A stretch of DNA of 64,000 bases from Promerops cafer (lineage: Eukaryota; Chordata; Aves; Passeriformes; Nectariniidae), in the NCBI GenBank assembly GCA_013398275.1, contig VZSE01013216.1, positions 1,447,917 to 1,511,916 of the forward strand. The letters are read 5' to 3'. A model generated the notes under the pieces. The model was not told where the DNA came from and did not search any database. It saw only the letters and a list, made by a program, of their open reading frames with translations. Shown here in pieces: positions 26,467-39,179 of the stretch. The translations under genes were made by a program, and so were the position numbers. Within the stretch, counting starts at the first letter, position 1. The number at the start of each line of letters is the position of its first letter.

Positions 26467-29285
26467 TAGGTACAATTCTAATGTCTTATTCAGACAAGTA
26501 ATTTTCACTGGTCAGTAACTCTGAGGTTTGATAATATAAACAAAGAGAGTCTTACAACACGTGTCCCATATCCAACACTGAATTTATCAGGGCCTTCCTT
26601 ATTTTATGACTTAAGAACTTCTGGTAACATCATGCAATCCATATAGATAATTCAATTACTATTTTCAAAATATAGTATTTTATAAACACCTAAGGGAACT
26701 AGGTATTTCGTTAAAGTAAATTCCAGGGTGTAGATTCCAGCTTCTGTGTGCCTTGCTCCTTCTCAAGTACCCAGCAGTTTTAGTATACCTTGGGCCATAA
26801 GATAATTCAAAAATGTATATATTCAATAGCATAAAACTCATCAGAACATGTATGCAAAAATTTAGAAGCTGAAACCCGTGTTTCCTGCTTTCAAAAATTA
26901 TTTGTTCTTTTTTTTTTTTTAGTATGAATAGCACCTGTAAGTATTGAGCACAGCAAAGCCAAGCAGAACATAAGCTGGAAGCAGAAAAGAGGAATAGGCC
27001 ATATAAATACTCTTTTGTTCAAATGAAATTGAGGTTGTCAGAGTATGTTTTATAAACTTGGACAAAATATCTGCTAGAAAAGCTCTCACTACACCATTAG
27101 CTACTCCATCCTTTCAGAGGCTGTTGTATATTCTAGTGGCTCTGTCCAGAAAACTAATTATATTACTATGAAGTGAAGTGGGAATAAATTCCCCCAAATG
27201 TACTGTGCTCTGGAAGACTGTAACATCAGAGATAAAGATCATCTCTAACCTTTACTCTAAAAGCTATGCATTTTTTAGAATTTGTAGGATTTTGCTTTTT
27301 GACTAATGGTAAGTGTAAGTAATGAATGTAGCGCTGGAGAATTTGATCTAATAGAAGAAATTAAAAACTTAACATTTTACTGCTGCTATGTTTAGGCTTA
27401 CAGTTTGTAGCTTCATTCCTGAACTTCAGAAGACACAAGTTTCTTTTAGTCTACACTGTCAGTGTAAAAATTCTCTCTCCCCTACTTCTGCCTCACACAT
27501 GACAAAAAACCCAAAAACCTCAAAAAGAGTTTGGCTACAATTTTCAAGAGAAGGCTCATGAGTATTTGCTATAATTTCACAGCAGGAAAGACCACACAAT
27601 TATACTAAGAAGTTTTCAACAGATGTCTGTATCACAGCTTCTATATTAACATCATTGCTATGCTTATCAGGTGCATGGGTTTCACACATACTCCTTCTCT
27701 GATTCGTCCTTACTTTCTATAACTTATGTTTAGTAAGTATACAAAAGCTTCTCTGAGCTATCCTAGCAGGAGGTAATTGTTATATACTCTCTGCAGTTTC
27801 CTCTCCAGCACTGTAACATACATCAGTCAATAATAGTTAATTAATTAGTGCACTTGCAGTTCAGTCTCTTAAAAAGTGAAATTAAATTTGGTGGCTTTAG
27901 CCTACAAGAACGTGGACTCAAAACACACACATATTTAAACAGGTCAAAATACTTCCTTGGCACATGGGAGAGGGAGTTGTAGACCTGGCTTTTATTGCAG
28001 GTGGCACTTGACCTGACGTTCACTGATTGCATCAATGACCAGAACGATTTCTTTGCACCAAACACTGGCAGGTATGCCCTTTCCTCTAATGGAAAAATTA
28101 TTTATCTAGTCCTACAAGAGGCTGTACTTACGACTATAACGGAGTCAGTAATTCATCCATCACTCATGTGAATTTTGCTTACATTCGCCTGAAACTGACA
28201 GTCTTGGTGAGAGACAATTAACCAGTCTTGGAACACTGTCAGTGCTAGGAATATAACACTTGAATTCATTCATCCTGGAAAGTTAAAGACTACATTGTCA
28301 TCATTCACCCAGACTTAATTCAATAGCTCATATCACATGCATACACTGAAGAGAACAATTCTGGTTTCACCATTTTTACTAGAAATATTGCTGACACCTA
28401 TGTGCACTAAGCAAATTATGCCCAGATATCTTAGAAACCACAATAAACAGAACTGTTTGGAAATATTCCAGAGAACAGATTTTTTCAAGATCTGTTTTCC
28501 TAAACCAGTAGTATTTTCCTGAAGTGTTTCAGATTTTATGAATTTTCACTGAATGGAAGTCACATTGATTGGATCACTGTCTGGACTCCTGACAGGTTGC
28601 CCCTGGAGATCCAGAAATGTTTCCCTTTTTTTTTAGTTCTGAGCAAATATGACATTTTGAGAAAAACTGTGATTAATTCATGCAAAATGGAAATCTTCTT
28701 TTAATAAGATTTTTAAGGCACACTATTCCCACTTTTCATATCTGGTTCCCAAAGTAATATTGAGAATGACCTCTAAGAGGTACTTTAAATTTTGGAAAGT
28801 GGTGACGGCCACTTGAAGCCTTGATAATTCTGCAACTGCAACTATGTCATCATACAAACAAAAGAAAAAAACTCATCCCAAACAAAAGAAGTTACAGATG
28901 CTTTGTCAGATACAGAACTAGTGCAACTTTCAAGAAATAATTTCTGCCAGAATTTTTTGTCAGCTTTGTTAAGTTTACCTGATATGCCTATGTCAGTTAC
29001 AAATTGTTTCTACAAGAGCAGATTTTATCTTATGATTTGTATGACTATCAGTTGAGATAAGAACCCAGGGGAATAAAAGGCTTTTTTTCTCGTGCTAGAT
29101 AGGGAACTGAATTAGCAGTAATTTATTTCTGAGAACTCTCACTTTGTCTCCCTTATTTCACAGAAGAGCTACTGCTGAGATACTTTGTCATATTTTTCCT
29201 TCCTATAGGAAAAAATGCACCTTGGGCTCTTCCTCCTCTCTTTTTCAGTACAAAGAATTTGTATTAAGTATTTATATTTTTCCAA

Positions 29286-29342
29286 GATTAAAACAAAAAC
29301 AAAAAGAAAAAGAAAAATCCCAAAGACAACCCAAAAAAATCC
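29286..29342 (+). repeat. Degenerate A-rich flank of the AAAAC array
   Basis: A run of AAAAC, AAAAG and AAAAAT-like words interrupted by CCC and GAC. It looks like decayed copies of the array that follows, as though the array has been pure only at its 3' side. Confidence 0.8.
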
Positions 29343-29476
29343 AAACAAAACAAAACAAAACAAAACAAAACAAAACAAAACAAAACAAAACAAAACAAAA
29401 CAAAACAAAACAAAACAAAACAAAACAAAACAAAACAAAACAAAACAAAACAAAACAAAACAAAACAAAACAAAAC
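29343..29476 (+). repeat. Pure (AAAAC)n pentanucleotide array
   Basis: After a partial first unit there are 26 consecutive AAAAC units without a single interruption, 134 bases in all. Neither strand contains a stop codon in any frame, so five overlapping 'ORFs' at 29144-29580 (N-K-T-K-Q repeats on plus, F-C-F-V-L repeats on minus) are artefacts of this array. Such length and purity predict high mutability and length polymorphism. An assembly error in copy number is also possible. Confidence 0.98.
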
Positions 29477-31093
29477 ACCACAAAACCAACCAAACAAACA
29501 AATCCACTAGAAACTTGTCTGTAATTCACTGGGATTTGACTTTGATGAGGGTTCTTCCAGTTGCATTCACAAGGACATAGGCTGGCCCAAAATTTTTAAG
29601 GAATTTTTAGCCAGCTGGAATAAAAGAGCTGATTTTTAATATTTTTCTATTTTTTTGAAGCCAGTTCTTCATCTTCTCTAATGCTAAGCTCCAAATACCA
29701 GGACGAGAACTGCACAGTAATTTATGAGTACCTGGAAACAACTGAGTTTGCCATATGGTTCTTCTGTAGGGAGTTACACTTCTGAGTTTCAACTATGCAT
29801 TATTTCTGAGTGAACTACCTAAGTGGAAGATGTATTACAGAGATTTCCCCTCAGCTACTTTTTGCAGAAATAGGCATCCTAGGGAAAGTATGTGTAAACT
29901 TTGGGCTACTGCCTGGCAGTTCAACAAGAAAGACAGAATACCTGTTAAATGTGCATTACTCAGAATCACCACTTTAAAATTAGTCAGTTAAGGTTGGCTG
30001 TATTCAGTTCTTTCAGCCTATAAAAAACTGACAGATGGGGAAGCTGCACTACAGTTCAACAAAATAACACATTAGCTTCTAGCATTCTTCTACCTACATG
30101 CTCTGCCTGGCATCCCACTTCCTTGGAGGTCTGAATACATTTGAATTGATACCATATTAAAAAGCACATCATTAAGTGCTATCAAATTGGCTGGTGGTCT
30201 CTGATTATTTCCTCTTGGAAGCAAGATTCAGAAAAGTCCTTTTATACAAACATTTACTTTGTAAGAAGGATTTCCTCATGATAAACCTCTCCTGTAAATA
30301 CTATCAGATGCACCTATTTTTTTCATATTTTTCTACTGCAGCTATTTTAGAAAAGGCAGTACTCTGATGTTCACTGCAATTTATTTCAGTCATTTTGCAT
30401 GACTAAGACATTTTGTAAACTCAGAGTGTGAATATAGATTAAGGTAATGTGATAAATTATGCAGAACCTAATTGATGAGGAAATGGTTAAATGGGCAAAA
30501 AGAACTGGAAAGTGAGTGAATTTGCATAAAATCCTAAACATTTTTACTGTCTATTATAATTTTGATTAATTAGTATAGGCACCCTTTGTTTCTTTTACTT
30601 TGAAGGGAAGAAGACAAAATATATTGCTTGATTAACCTTCTTTTATTTTTCATTTAAAATTAGAGTCTCTACTCTTAAATTGTAGGACTTGCTTGTCTAG
30701 AACATTTATAAAGATATAGCTTCCTAAGTACTTCAAGTTATTGGCTATAAAATACTTCATATATTCCCACCAAGAAAGGAAATCCCAACGCATGCAGACT
30801 TTGTATCCCTCTGAATTACAACAAAGTGGCACTCAAGTTTTTAGTGAAAGTAGTTGTTTTGTTTAGAGTATAATTTTATCACAAAATATTGCTGGTTAGA
30901 AACATTTCTGACTTTTAGTGTAGAACGTAGCATTTATGTTGTAAAGTTCTTCTTTGCTAAGAATGTTTTCTGAGAGAAAATAAAATAAATGTACTTTAAC
31001 TGCGTGTCAATATTTTTTTCAAATGAGAAATAGTAACAAAGGGATATTGGAATTTTGGGTTTTTTCAACTGTCTTTCAAAATTATTCTCAGTG
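29477..31093. other. Unique non-coding sequence
   Basis: A short A/C-rich shoulder to about 29503 is followed by AT-rich unique sequence. Bases 30380-30580 have a conserved-element texture, with an ATTTGCAT octamer, aattgatgagg and gattaattag, but this is weak. Minus-strand frames at 29607-29792, 30650-30832 and 30934-31173 are unrecognised, and the last overlaps the CR1 copy. Confidence 0.6.
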
Positions 31094-31264
31094 GCAAAAG
31101 CTGTGGGATATAGGACAGTGCTTCCCCAGAAAATGTCAAGGCATTTAAAAGACATGTAGATACTCTTTGGCACAGAGCTTATTGGTGGACTTGGCAGTGC
31201 TGGGTTAATGGCTGAACTTGACCTTAGAGGTCTTTTCTAACCTAAATCCAGGATTCTATGATGT
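31094..31264 (+). mobile_element. CR1 LINE, 5'-truncated 3' end (plus strand)
   Basis: CR1 is the dominant non-LTR retrotransposon of birds, and copies are usually truncated to the 3' UTR, as here. Recognisable in order are 'tcaaggcatttaaaagacat', 'ggtggacttggcagtgctgg', 'cttagaggtcttttctaacc' and the terminal 'attctatgatg', which matches the short terminal repeat used in place of a poly-A tail. The left edge is approximate. The 'ggacttggcagtgctgggtt' wording is of the kind I recall from Neoaves CR1 subfamilies. No coding sequence remains. Confidence 0.93.
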
Positions 31265-31882
31265 AACCCTTGACATAAAAAAACAATTGTATTTCAAAAA
31301 GTAACCATCAGAAATATAATGATGTCTGCAAAATGCTTCTCTATTGGTATTGTATTTTACTCAAAAAGCAATGGAAAAATCTAAAATTTCAAGACACAAC
31401 CATATCTTTAATGTTCTACACTACTTTATTATTCAGACAGAAAAGTCTTCATCAGCAAATAGGATAGTTGTATTTAACAAATAATTCTCTAGGAATTCAT
31501 TATATCAATAAACTATTTGTTAAATTAAATCAAGTCAAATTACTGAAAGAAAATTCTCAAATGAGAGTTAAATGCTGAGTCTTCCAAAGGAAATCAGTTT
31601 TCAGTTGTTACCTGCTTTATAGTGTTTGGGTGCTATATATGTAGGGTTTTGCTGCTTTAAAATGAAAATATTTAAGGCTATGTGTTTCATAAATTCCTTA
31701 TTGTGCCCCATTCTGCTGTATACTTTACTTACAAATTAAATTCTCTGTGAAGGAAATCCATAATTGTTGTTCATGACCTCTGCAATAAAACAGACTGGGG
31801 TTTTTTTTTCCTATGAGCCAACAATTTTCAATAGAGTAGGGCCTTTATAAGACGTATTTTAACGCTCCTGTAGATTAATAAT
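31265..31882. other. Unique non-coding sequence
   Basis: AT-rich sequence downstream of the CR1 copy. I see no gene or repeat in it. Confidence 0.7.
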
Positions 31883-32101
31883 GTGTTAGCAGAAAAAGAC
31901 ATGTTGAGCCTCACTCAGTTATCCCTCCATCCCAATTATACTGTGACATTAAATCTTGTGACATTTAATAAGAAAGGCCATTTCACCCATGGCTGCCTCA
32001 ACTGCAGACAATTTATGAAACAGCATCCCCTCCTAAGAAACTGCTCTAAAAGAAGGTGGCCTTCTCACAAGGTGGTATGTCTAACTGCCCATGTAAATTG
32101 A
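31883..32101 (+). other. Short ORF with MYND-finger-like tail (unproven)
   Basis: A 72-codon frame from ATG to TGA. Near its end it reads C38-L-N-C41, then C54-S-K-R-R-W59-P-S-H62-K-V-V-C66. The spacing W-x2-H-K-x2-C is the distinctive end of MYND zinc fingers, and a C-x2-C pair lies upstream as in that family. A real MYND domain needs seven Cys and one His, with a second C-x2-C and a Y-C-x3-C between these parts. Those are missing, so it cannot be an intact finger. It may be chance or a decayed exon with an internal deletion. The N-terminal 35 residues are unremarkable, and I see no splice or promoter context. Confidence 0.12.
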
Positions 32102-34114
32102 ATAAGAGGTACCAAAGTATGTAAAATTGGTCATCTTACACTTACCTGATGCCTTTGACTACAGAAAGAGGGGTTAAAGAGCTGGCATAATTTTTTTTTG
32201 CAAGTGCAATAGTGTTAATGGACCAAAATAAGAAAAAAACAGGGTACAAAAGAAAGTAATTGCATGTATGTATCTCTTATTTCTTTACAGTCTTTCACAT
32301 TTTTTAATAGGAATTTACAGGTTTAAATATCTTCAACTTTTTTTGAAAAACTTGCCATTAAACAAAAATTTAGCGACACTACTAAATAAGCCTCTGAAGT
32401 AAACCTAGTGTTGTCTTCCTCAAGGCAGAACCGAGTGACAAGATTCAGGACCATCTGAAGATTCTTTCCAGGACAACAAGCATACACACTCCTTATCACA
32501 GACTATAGGAAAAGAAATCTCAGCTAGCTGCTCATTTGGCTCCATAAGCGGAAGATGCATAGCTTAGTCTGAAATAATTAGCCTTGTTGAAGAGCAACTG
32601 CCTTCAGGGTTTGGACTAGCATCTCCATGTAGGACCAAGCAAAAATATACTAATGAATGAGCTGACTTGAGGATTGTCTTGAGAATTTTTGCAGCAAGTT
32701 CCACTGCATGGTGGTATAAAAATATGCTCAAACCATTTCAATTAACTTCTGCCTCTAAAATAACAAGTACATTAAGTCAGGTGTATATAAGACTATCATT
32801 TTCATCTTTTCCTGTAACCATGGAGTTACACATTTCTTGAAATGGCTTAGCTTTCAAAAAAATCTGAGTTCTTACAGCAATTAATTTTACTCCATTATGA
32901 AACAGAATTTTATGGTAACATGGCATATCTGGTCTAGTGTTTTAGTAGGATGGACGTTTCAAATCAAGTATCCAAGCACTGAAGAGCAGGCTGTTTGCTG
33001 CAGGTAAAACCTCTGTGAAAGTCACAAGAAGTAAAGGATCACATGCTACCTATTAAGACTGGGTAAACTAATTCAGTTTCATGCTCGTGGTACAAATGTA
33101 TAGGTTTATCCCTATGGGTCTATTCTACCCACCCGCAGCTATTTTGCAGTCTTTCACTGATGTAACGATACAAAGTACAAGAAAACAACAAGCAAAATGA
33201 AATGCTAAATCTTGTCAATCTTTTCAAAGGAAAAGAAAAAAGGAGCTGAATTTTAAATACTGCATTCCATGAAAATCACATGCTTGTACAAATTTTTGGG
33301 TGGAGAGAACAGCATGTGCCTTTATGTATATTGGCAAAATTTAATCCAGCTGCTCTAGCTTCAGGGAATGTCACAAACTCCTGTGCAGGATGGATAAATG
33401 AATGAACCGTTGAGCTATGGTCTTCATCCTTCTTTGAAATTCATAGTTATTTTTGGTACTAAGTTATAAATCATTGTTTTTCAGTAGAAAATGCCTGTGC
33501 AGAAATAAGGACTCTACAAAACCATCTGAAAACGTGCATTATAGAAAACAGTGCTTTCACTGGAGATGGCCATGCCAGTATTGGATTTCATGTACCTTTT
33601 TGCAGTATCTCTATGAAGTACCCGGGCCTAATACAGTGTTCACATCTGTGGCAGGAATAGATAAAACCATAAGCAGAAAAACACACCAATATAAATACTG
33701 AAAATTAAGAGGCAACAGCAAAACATTTTAACTAAGGTCTGCCTACTAATTGTGGTAACTCTAGGGACTGGAGAGAATTAAGAGAATTATTCCAAAGCCT
33801 GTTTTGGCATTGTGTATTTGAATCTCTACCACGTAACAGCAACTATTTATGAGAAATATAAATGCTCACATGAAGGGGCTTCAGTTGGTGGGCTGTTGTT
33901 ACAATGGCTTTTGAACAAGTGCCAGAAAAATATTTTGATTTCTGAATGCACATTGAGCAAGTATTGAACTACAATGAGAATTCAAGATTAAATTCTATCT
34001 CTCTATAAGGCTCTGGGAAATTTTCCCACAATATTTTATGTTTTGCAGTTATAACTCTGATTTCTATTCAGGCTCCTACATGTCCAAAAAGAGTTCATTA
34101 ATTATATTCCAGAA
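32102..34114. other. Unique non-coding sequence
   Basis: AT-rich with no recognised element. Plus-strand frames at 33453-33701 and 34038-34238 have no domain, and the second overlaps the minus-strand ORF that follows. Confidence 0.65.
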
Positions 34115-34636
34115 CTATAACAGAACTCTCCAGCTGCAATATTTTTTTAAAATTCTGCTTTCTTGTAAAAACTTACTCTTCCACTGTGATACTAAGTGCC
34201 TTCTATACCAGGATCCTAGAATAATTTGCAAAGTTTGAAAATACAATCTGTCATTTTTCCTGTTCTGCAAAAAAATTAATGGAACAGATTGTTTAATTTG
34301 AAAGAGTGCATAACCATGGTGTTGATGAATTGCCTTAACTATCCACATGTCTGGGAGATAGCAATAAAATGTCCTCGGTGTGTACAAATCAACAGTGCAA
34401 TTTTTAAAGGGATGATGATTACCTGTGGACAGAAAAGAAATTCCATCTCTGTCTTGCACTGACCTGCAAATGTAAAATTTACTATAATTTGTGCTGTAGC
34501 AAAAGAATGGTACTTTTGAGGTAGGTGCCATATAACCTAAAGAAATCCCTATGGCATGCACAGTGTTAAACAAAATTACAGGTCTGGCTAAGGAAATAAT
34601 TGTAATTATCTGAAGTAGTCTCATAATACTCTTCAT
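34115..34636 (-). other. Longest non-repeat ORF (173 codons, unproven)
   Basis: Reads on the minus strand from ATG at 34636 to TAG at 34115, with an in-frame TAG only three codons upstream of the ATG. With about 37% GC a frame this long is expected less than once in a 64 kb window, so it stands out modestly. The product would start with a hydrophobic stretch (R-L-L-Q-I-I-T-I-I-S-L) and be basic at its C-terminus. I recognise no domain. The start context is poor (T at -3, A at +4), no promoter or splice structure is evident, and a plus-strand frame overlaps the end. Chance, or a decayed retroelement fragment, is more likely than a gene. Confidence 0.1.
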
Positions 34637-34959
34637 TAAAACCTAATTACTGATAAAAAACTTGAACTAAGTCCATTTTCTCATCATTGTAGATGAATTA
34701 CATTAAGGGACGTTATGGGTCTGGTTTTGCTTCGTACAAAGGCTATGGCAGCCTGTCAGCTTTCACAAAAATGCTAATCTCTAGGAAACTTCTCTCTTGA
34801 CATCTAGCACAGCACCTTCTAATACATCCCTAATATTTTCAGTCTAATAACATTACAAAGGGCATGCTCAGAGAGTCAAAACACTACCCCTAGCCATAAA
34901 TTAACACACACCCGTGGGACTTCCCTTACCAAACACTGAGTTGTGAATGATGTAACTGT
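34637..34959. other. Unique non-coding sequence
   Basis: I see no gene or repeat in it. Confidence 0.65.
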
Positions 34960-35040
34960 TACACGTGAGGCAAAGTTTTAAGGCAGAGAGAATAGATTTA
35001 TTGGACCAACTGATATAGCTTGGGGGGAGGGGGGAAATCA
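34960..35040 (+). mobile_element. Possible ancient amniote interspersed repeat
   Basis: The order 'cacgtgaggcaaagtttt', 'agatttattggaccaact' and then 'gcttggggggagg' resembles a repeat I recall from reptile and bird DNA, in which a 'gtgaggtaatatcttttat' block leads into 'tggaccaactt'. I cannot assign a family name. It is diverged, with unclear ends. Confidence 0.35.
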
Positions 35041-38000
35041 ACAAATCTACAAAATATTATGTTCCCAAAAGCACATCTATTTTACCCAGCCATATCTGTT
35101 ACTTTCAACAAAATACACCCTCTCTTCCTGAAACCTCACCATCTGGATTGCCACAGATAAAATACAACCACTATGAACATTTTCAAGTAGTGATGACGCC
35201 ATGGTAACGCACATAAATATTGGGTTTTGCATGTATTGAGGCAACATACCTTTATCAAGAGAATTCAGAGAGCATATCGTGCAAGAAAAGCATTTTTGGC
35301 AAATACTAGTCCCCCCTGCAAAATTTTACAATTTTCTACCACCATATACCATAAATAAAAACTGGACATAAGGTGCACTAAGTGCTGTTGAGTGCTTGCA
35401 GAAAACAAACTCACTTTGACCCCATTCAGCTATTCTAGTTCTAGATGATGAATATTATATGAGATTTCCCTGTGTGAAGGTGGCATGAACAATACAAGGA
35501 AACAGACTGGAAAAGGCTAGACTTGTATACAGTAAGGATACATATTTCAAGCCTTAATTTAAATTTTCATTTTCTTTGAATACCTAGATAGTAAAACAGA
35601 CTCTTGAAAGGATTGCAATGCAAGTTTCTATAGCCCTTTCCCATGGGTTTACTGTCTCTGTTCCTACAGCAGTAGGACTTGCTATGGGCAATTTCTTTGG
35701 CTGTTTAAACCAAGAATTAGTAGTTTGATAGCAAATTCAAATGACCATATTATTTGGTTTATCTGAAAACGCAGTCAGATCCAATTAAACACAATTAACC
35801 CCAAAAAGACACCACTTCTGAGGGTGAATCATATCCCTGCCAGCAGCTGAACCTTCCTGCAATGGGAGAGTCTCTCAAGTCTCTCACCAGCCACAAACAC
35901 CCTTCAGCCCAGAGGGACCAACCCTGCTGAGCTCCTGAGTGCCAACACTGTCCAGTTAGCATGGCTGCAGGTAGTATGTGCAGATGAAGCACAAGGACTG
36001 TTCACCTTTAAAGGAGTTTCTTGTGCTTAAACAGGCAGAGCAATTGAAGGACCTGTAGAACTGTAGGACCAAGAGAACTGTAACTTGTACGGGACTGATT
36101 AACTCTGAGAAGAAGGGAGACGAGATGCCAAATAACTACTTCAATACAGAAATGGTGATCATAGAGTAGTTCTGCACCTTCAAATAGCTTTAATCTTTTG
36201 TCTCTAAAAAGACAGAATTACAAATCCAACTCCTAAAAATCCAACAGCACAGTCAGCTGGAGGATCCTGATAGAATTTTCTGAGAACTAAACAGGAATTT
36301 ACATAAATGTAGCAATTAATGTATAAAAGCTACTTCTAGATCATAAATAAGCCAGTAATTAACAACATCTTGGCCTCCTTACAAGTCCCATCAGTGTAAG
36401 ACAGACCTTGTACTGAAGGAAAGTAGCTATTTTAGAATTCCTTTGCATACAGGGTCCTCCAGAAAGAAGACTGAATACGATGGCCCTGCAGAGTACCTCA
36501 TTAAATCCTTTTCTAGGATGCAACTGTAGTGCTATGTTGGCTTTTCTAACTGGACAGTTAGGACTTGAGAGCTGAAGAAATAATTTGTCTCTATAGATCA
36601 TCTCCATGTGCTCATTGCCTGGAATTCTGCATTAAGATGTACAACTTTTTATATGTCATTCTAAACCAGCCTGCAGCAGGTACACAGTTATTTGAAGCTA
36701 TATTCCAAACATTCAATTTAACAGAGCCACATGGTCACAGAAAACCCATTTGGTCACTTAGACTGTCTATCCATTGAATAATTGGCCTAACCTACCTCTC
36801 TGAGTGGCATGCTGAATTTTCCAACTTTTATACTAAAGGACATTTCTTCAGATGCATAAAAGAACCCCTTGTTCTTCTATAAAACCTGTTTTCTTTTATC
36901 TGAGAGCCAAATAAAACATCTGGAAGTATATATAGAGAACAGAATGAGGAGAAGTGAATTTTGGCTATTTCTATGTTGAAGGAAAGAGATATGGTAAAGA
37001 AGACTTCAAGGGCCCTAAAATCATAAAGAACCTTGCTTTTGAGATGAAAGATGTCAAATTAAAAATTTCATATTAATATTTACAGACAGAAAGACTTTAA
37101 GTCCCCGAAAGCTGATGATTCTTCAACACTAAATTCTGTCTCCATGATAGCTGTAGTTCCGTGACTATAATTAATCAGTAGCAAGACATATGCTGTTAGG
37201 CCAACTAGGATTTCCAAAAATATTTAGTACATTCAAAACACCATCTAATTTCACTAATCTCTGTTTTTACAATATGCTCTAATAAGATTTAATGCTAGTA
37301 GTATTTCAAGAAACAGATTTAACGAGGGAGTCAAGGCTAAAATACATAATTAACATGGATAAAGAGTTTGACATTCAGAAAGAAGAAACATGGCATATAT
37401 CTGATTATTTGATAAAATAATGTAAAAAAAGATCACATCAAGGTGAAGAGGAAAGTTTTGAAACAAAACTACAAAGAACACTGATGTGTTGCTCAGTGAT
37501 CCTCAGTAAACCTGAGCAAGAAGTTTCAGACAAATTAGAAACTTCATTCTAACTCTGTGTCCACACCTGGATTGTAAGATAAAAACCATCTAATTGTTTT
37601 TGCAAGTAAATCAGAACTACTGATGTGTCAGCTTCATAACTGTCAACTCCCCTGCCCAAAGCTCCCCCAGAACAAACACCTATGTATCTTTGAACAGGGC
37701 AACTCACTAGCTGGATGTCAGACGAACTATTGGAACAAAATTTTCACTTCAATACCTTTATTTGATGTCATCTCCTTCCCTTCCAGACATCACCTTAGCC
37801 ACCATGGTAATGGCTATTTTAAAGCAGTGTCTCTCCTTTTGTCTGTTAATACTCATTTCACTTGGAAGGGGTAACTTCATGACCACTCCATATTCCAGTT
37901 CCCAGATCTGAGTCATCCTCCACCTTCCGCCCTCTGTGACTGTGCAGTTGTTTTAAAGTAAAATGCTAAAAGAGGGATGCAAGTATTTTTAAAATCAAAT

Positions 38001-39179
38001 CTGTCATGCCTACATGCCTTCTCCAACAAATACCAGTCCTATATCAAAAGTTCTATTTTGTTGGGAATAAAAGCATTAATCTAAAAATGTTCTTTCCTTT
38101 AGATGTCCACTTACAGCTGTGAAAAATATTTTTTCATATAGCTTTAGTTTTCAGCTATTTCACTGCTTTTAGCTCACAGCAAAAAAAAAAAAAAAGGTGT
38201 ATTCATTTGTCCTCTACATTTCAAATATACTGCATAAGTGTATCAGATAAAAAAAAAAAACCTGACCAAATCTATGGTTTATGTAATTCCTTAAGAGCTG
38301 GTTTTTCAATTAAGCAATTGCCATAGCAAGCTACATCCAAGTATTCTACGACAAACACAAGAGACTTAGTCTTGCACCAAGAGACTGAGACTTAGACACA
38401 TTTCCACCTACAGTAAACATTAGCAATTCCATTGCTCCCTCCAAAGGGTGTCAAGAATGGCATTGTCACAGAACCATTTTTTCCATTATACCCTGGGAAA
38501 AAAAATGAAAAATGATGAAATAGAAGAATGCTTCTGTGAGGTAGCTGAGATTGCTAATGTAAAAACTGACTTGTGCTACAATGACATAGAAAATGTTCAT
38601 AATTGGCATTTGAGGAAGGGCGATGACACTGATTATTCTATCACAGACTAATCTGCACCATGATGTGAAATTATGTTCCAGTGTGATAACCTATGACCCG
38701 TAACAAGGATTAGACAGATGTGTCACAGCTGGTTACTACCTGAAGGCAGTAGGTACATAGTGCACCAAGTGACTGCTGTGTGGGATGCAGGCATGTTCAT
38801 AAATCTGCACTGCTGCAGAAAGATGCAAAGCAATTGTAGCTGCCTGGCAGAACAGAAGCATTACAGTCATATCAGTGTGGCCATGCTTCCAAAACTTTGA
38901 TTAAGAAACTTCTTTTTCCTTTTTCTCCTTCCTGCTTAGGCCCATCTGATGCAAGTTATAGTCATGAGTTGAGCATATTACTGAGTGTGGGTAACACACA
39001 GAAACAGAAGGCTGGGCCTCCCCCAGGCAGCCCAGGCTCATTCTGCCTGTGCTCTGAGGGAGCTGGATGCAAGTTTCCCTTGCTTACACAATACTCTGCT
39101 CTGGCCATGCCTTGCTGCATCAGCTTGAGCACAGGCCCTTCAGGTGAGCTGCCACTAGCTCCATTCCCTCCATGACCCA
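35041..39179. other. Unique non-coding sequence
   Basis: Mostly AT-rich. A GC-richer patch at 35810-35990 and another at 38990-39180 carry overlapping frames on both strands (for example 38897-39175 plus and 38962-39183 minus), none recognised. Two poly-A runs lie near 38180-38194 and 38249-38260. A plus-strand frame at 38448-38651 is rich in Asp and Glu and looks protein-like, but it lacks splice context or homology that I can see. Confidence 0.6.

Larger units (their letters stand above)
24851..29285. other. Unique non-coding sequence with small repeats
   Basis: AT-rich. It holds the 25-base duplication at 25043-25090, a possible ancient repeat at 25745-25800 and the palindrome at 26449-26466, listed separately. 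Frames at 26680-26934 and 27841-28065 (minus) and 28337-28522 (plus) are unrecognised. Confidence 0.65.

Noticed and set aside
29144..29580. Five overlapping ORFs of 69-126 codons on both strands
   Set aside because: They are translations of the AAAAC array, which has no stop codon in any frame on either strand.
38448..38651. Acidic 67-codon ORF that looks protein-like
   Set aside because: No homology recognised and no splice or promoter context; one of many frames of this length.
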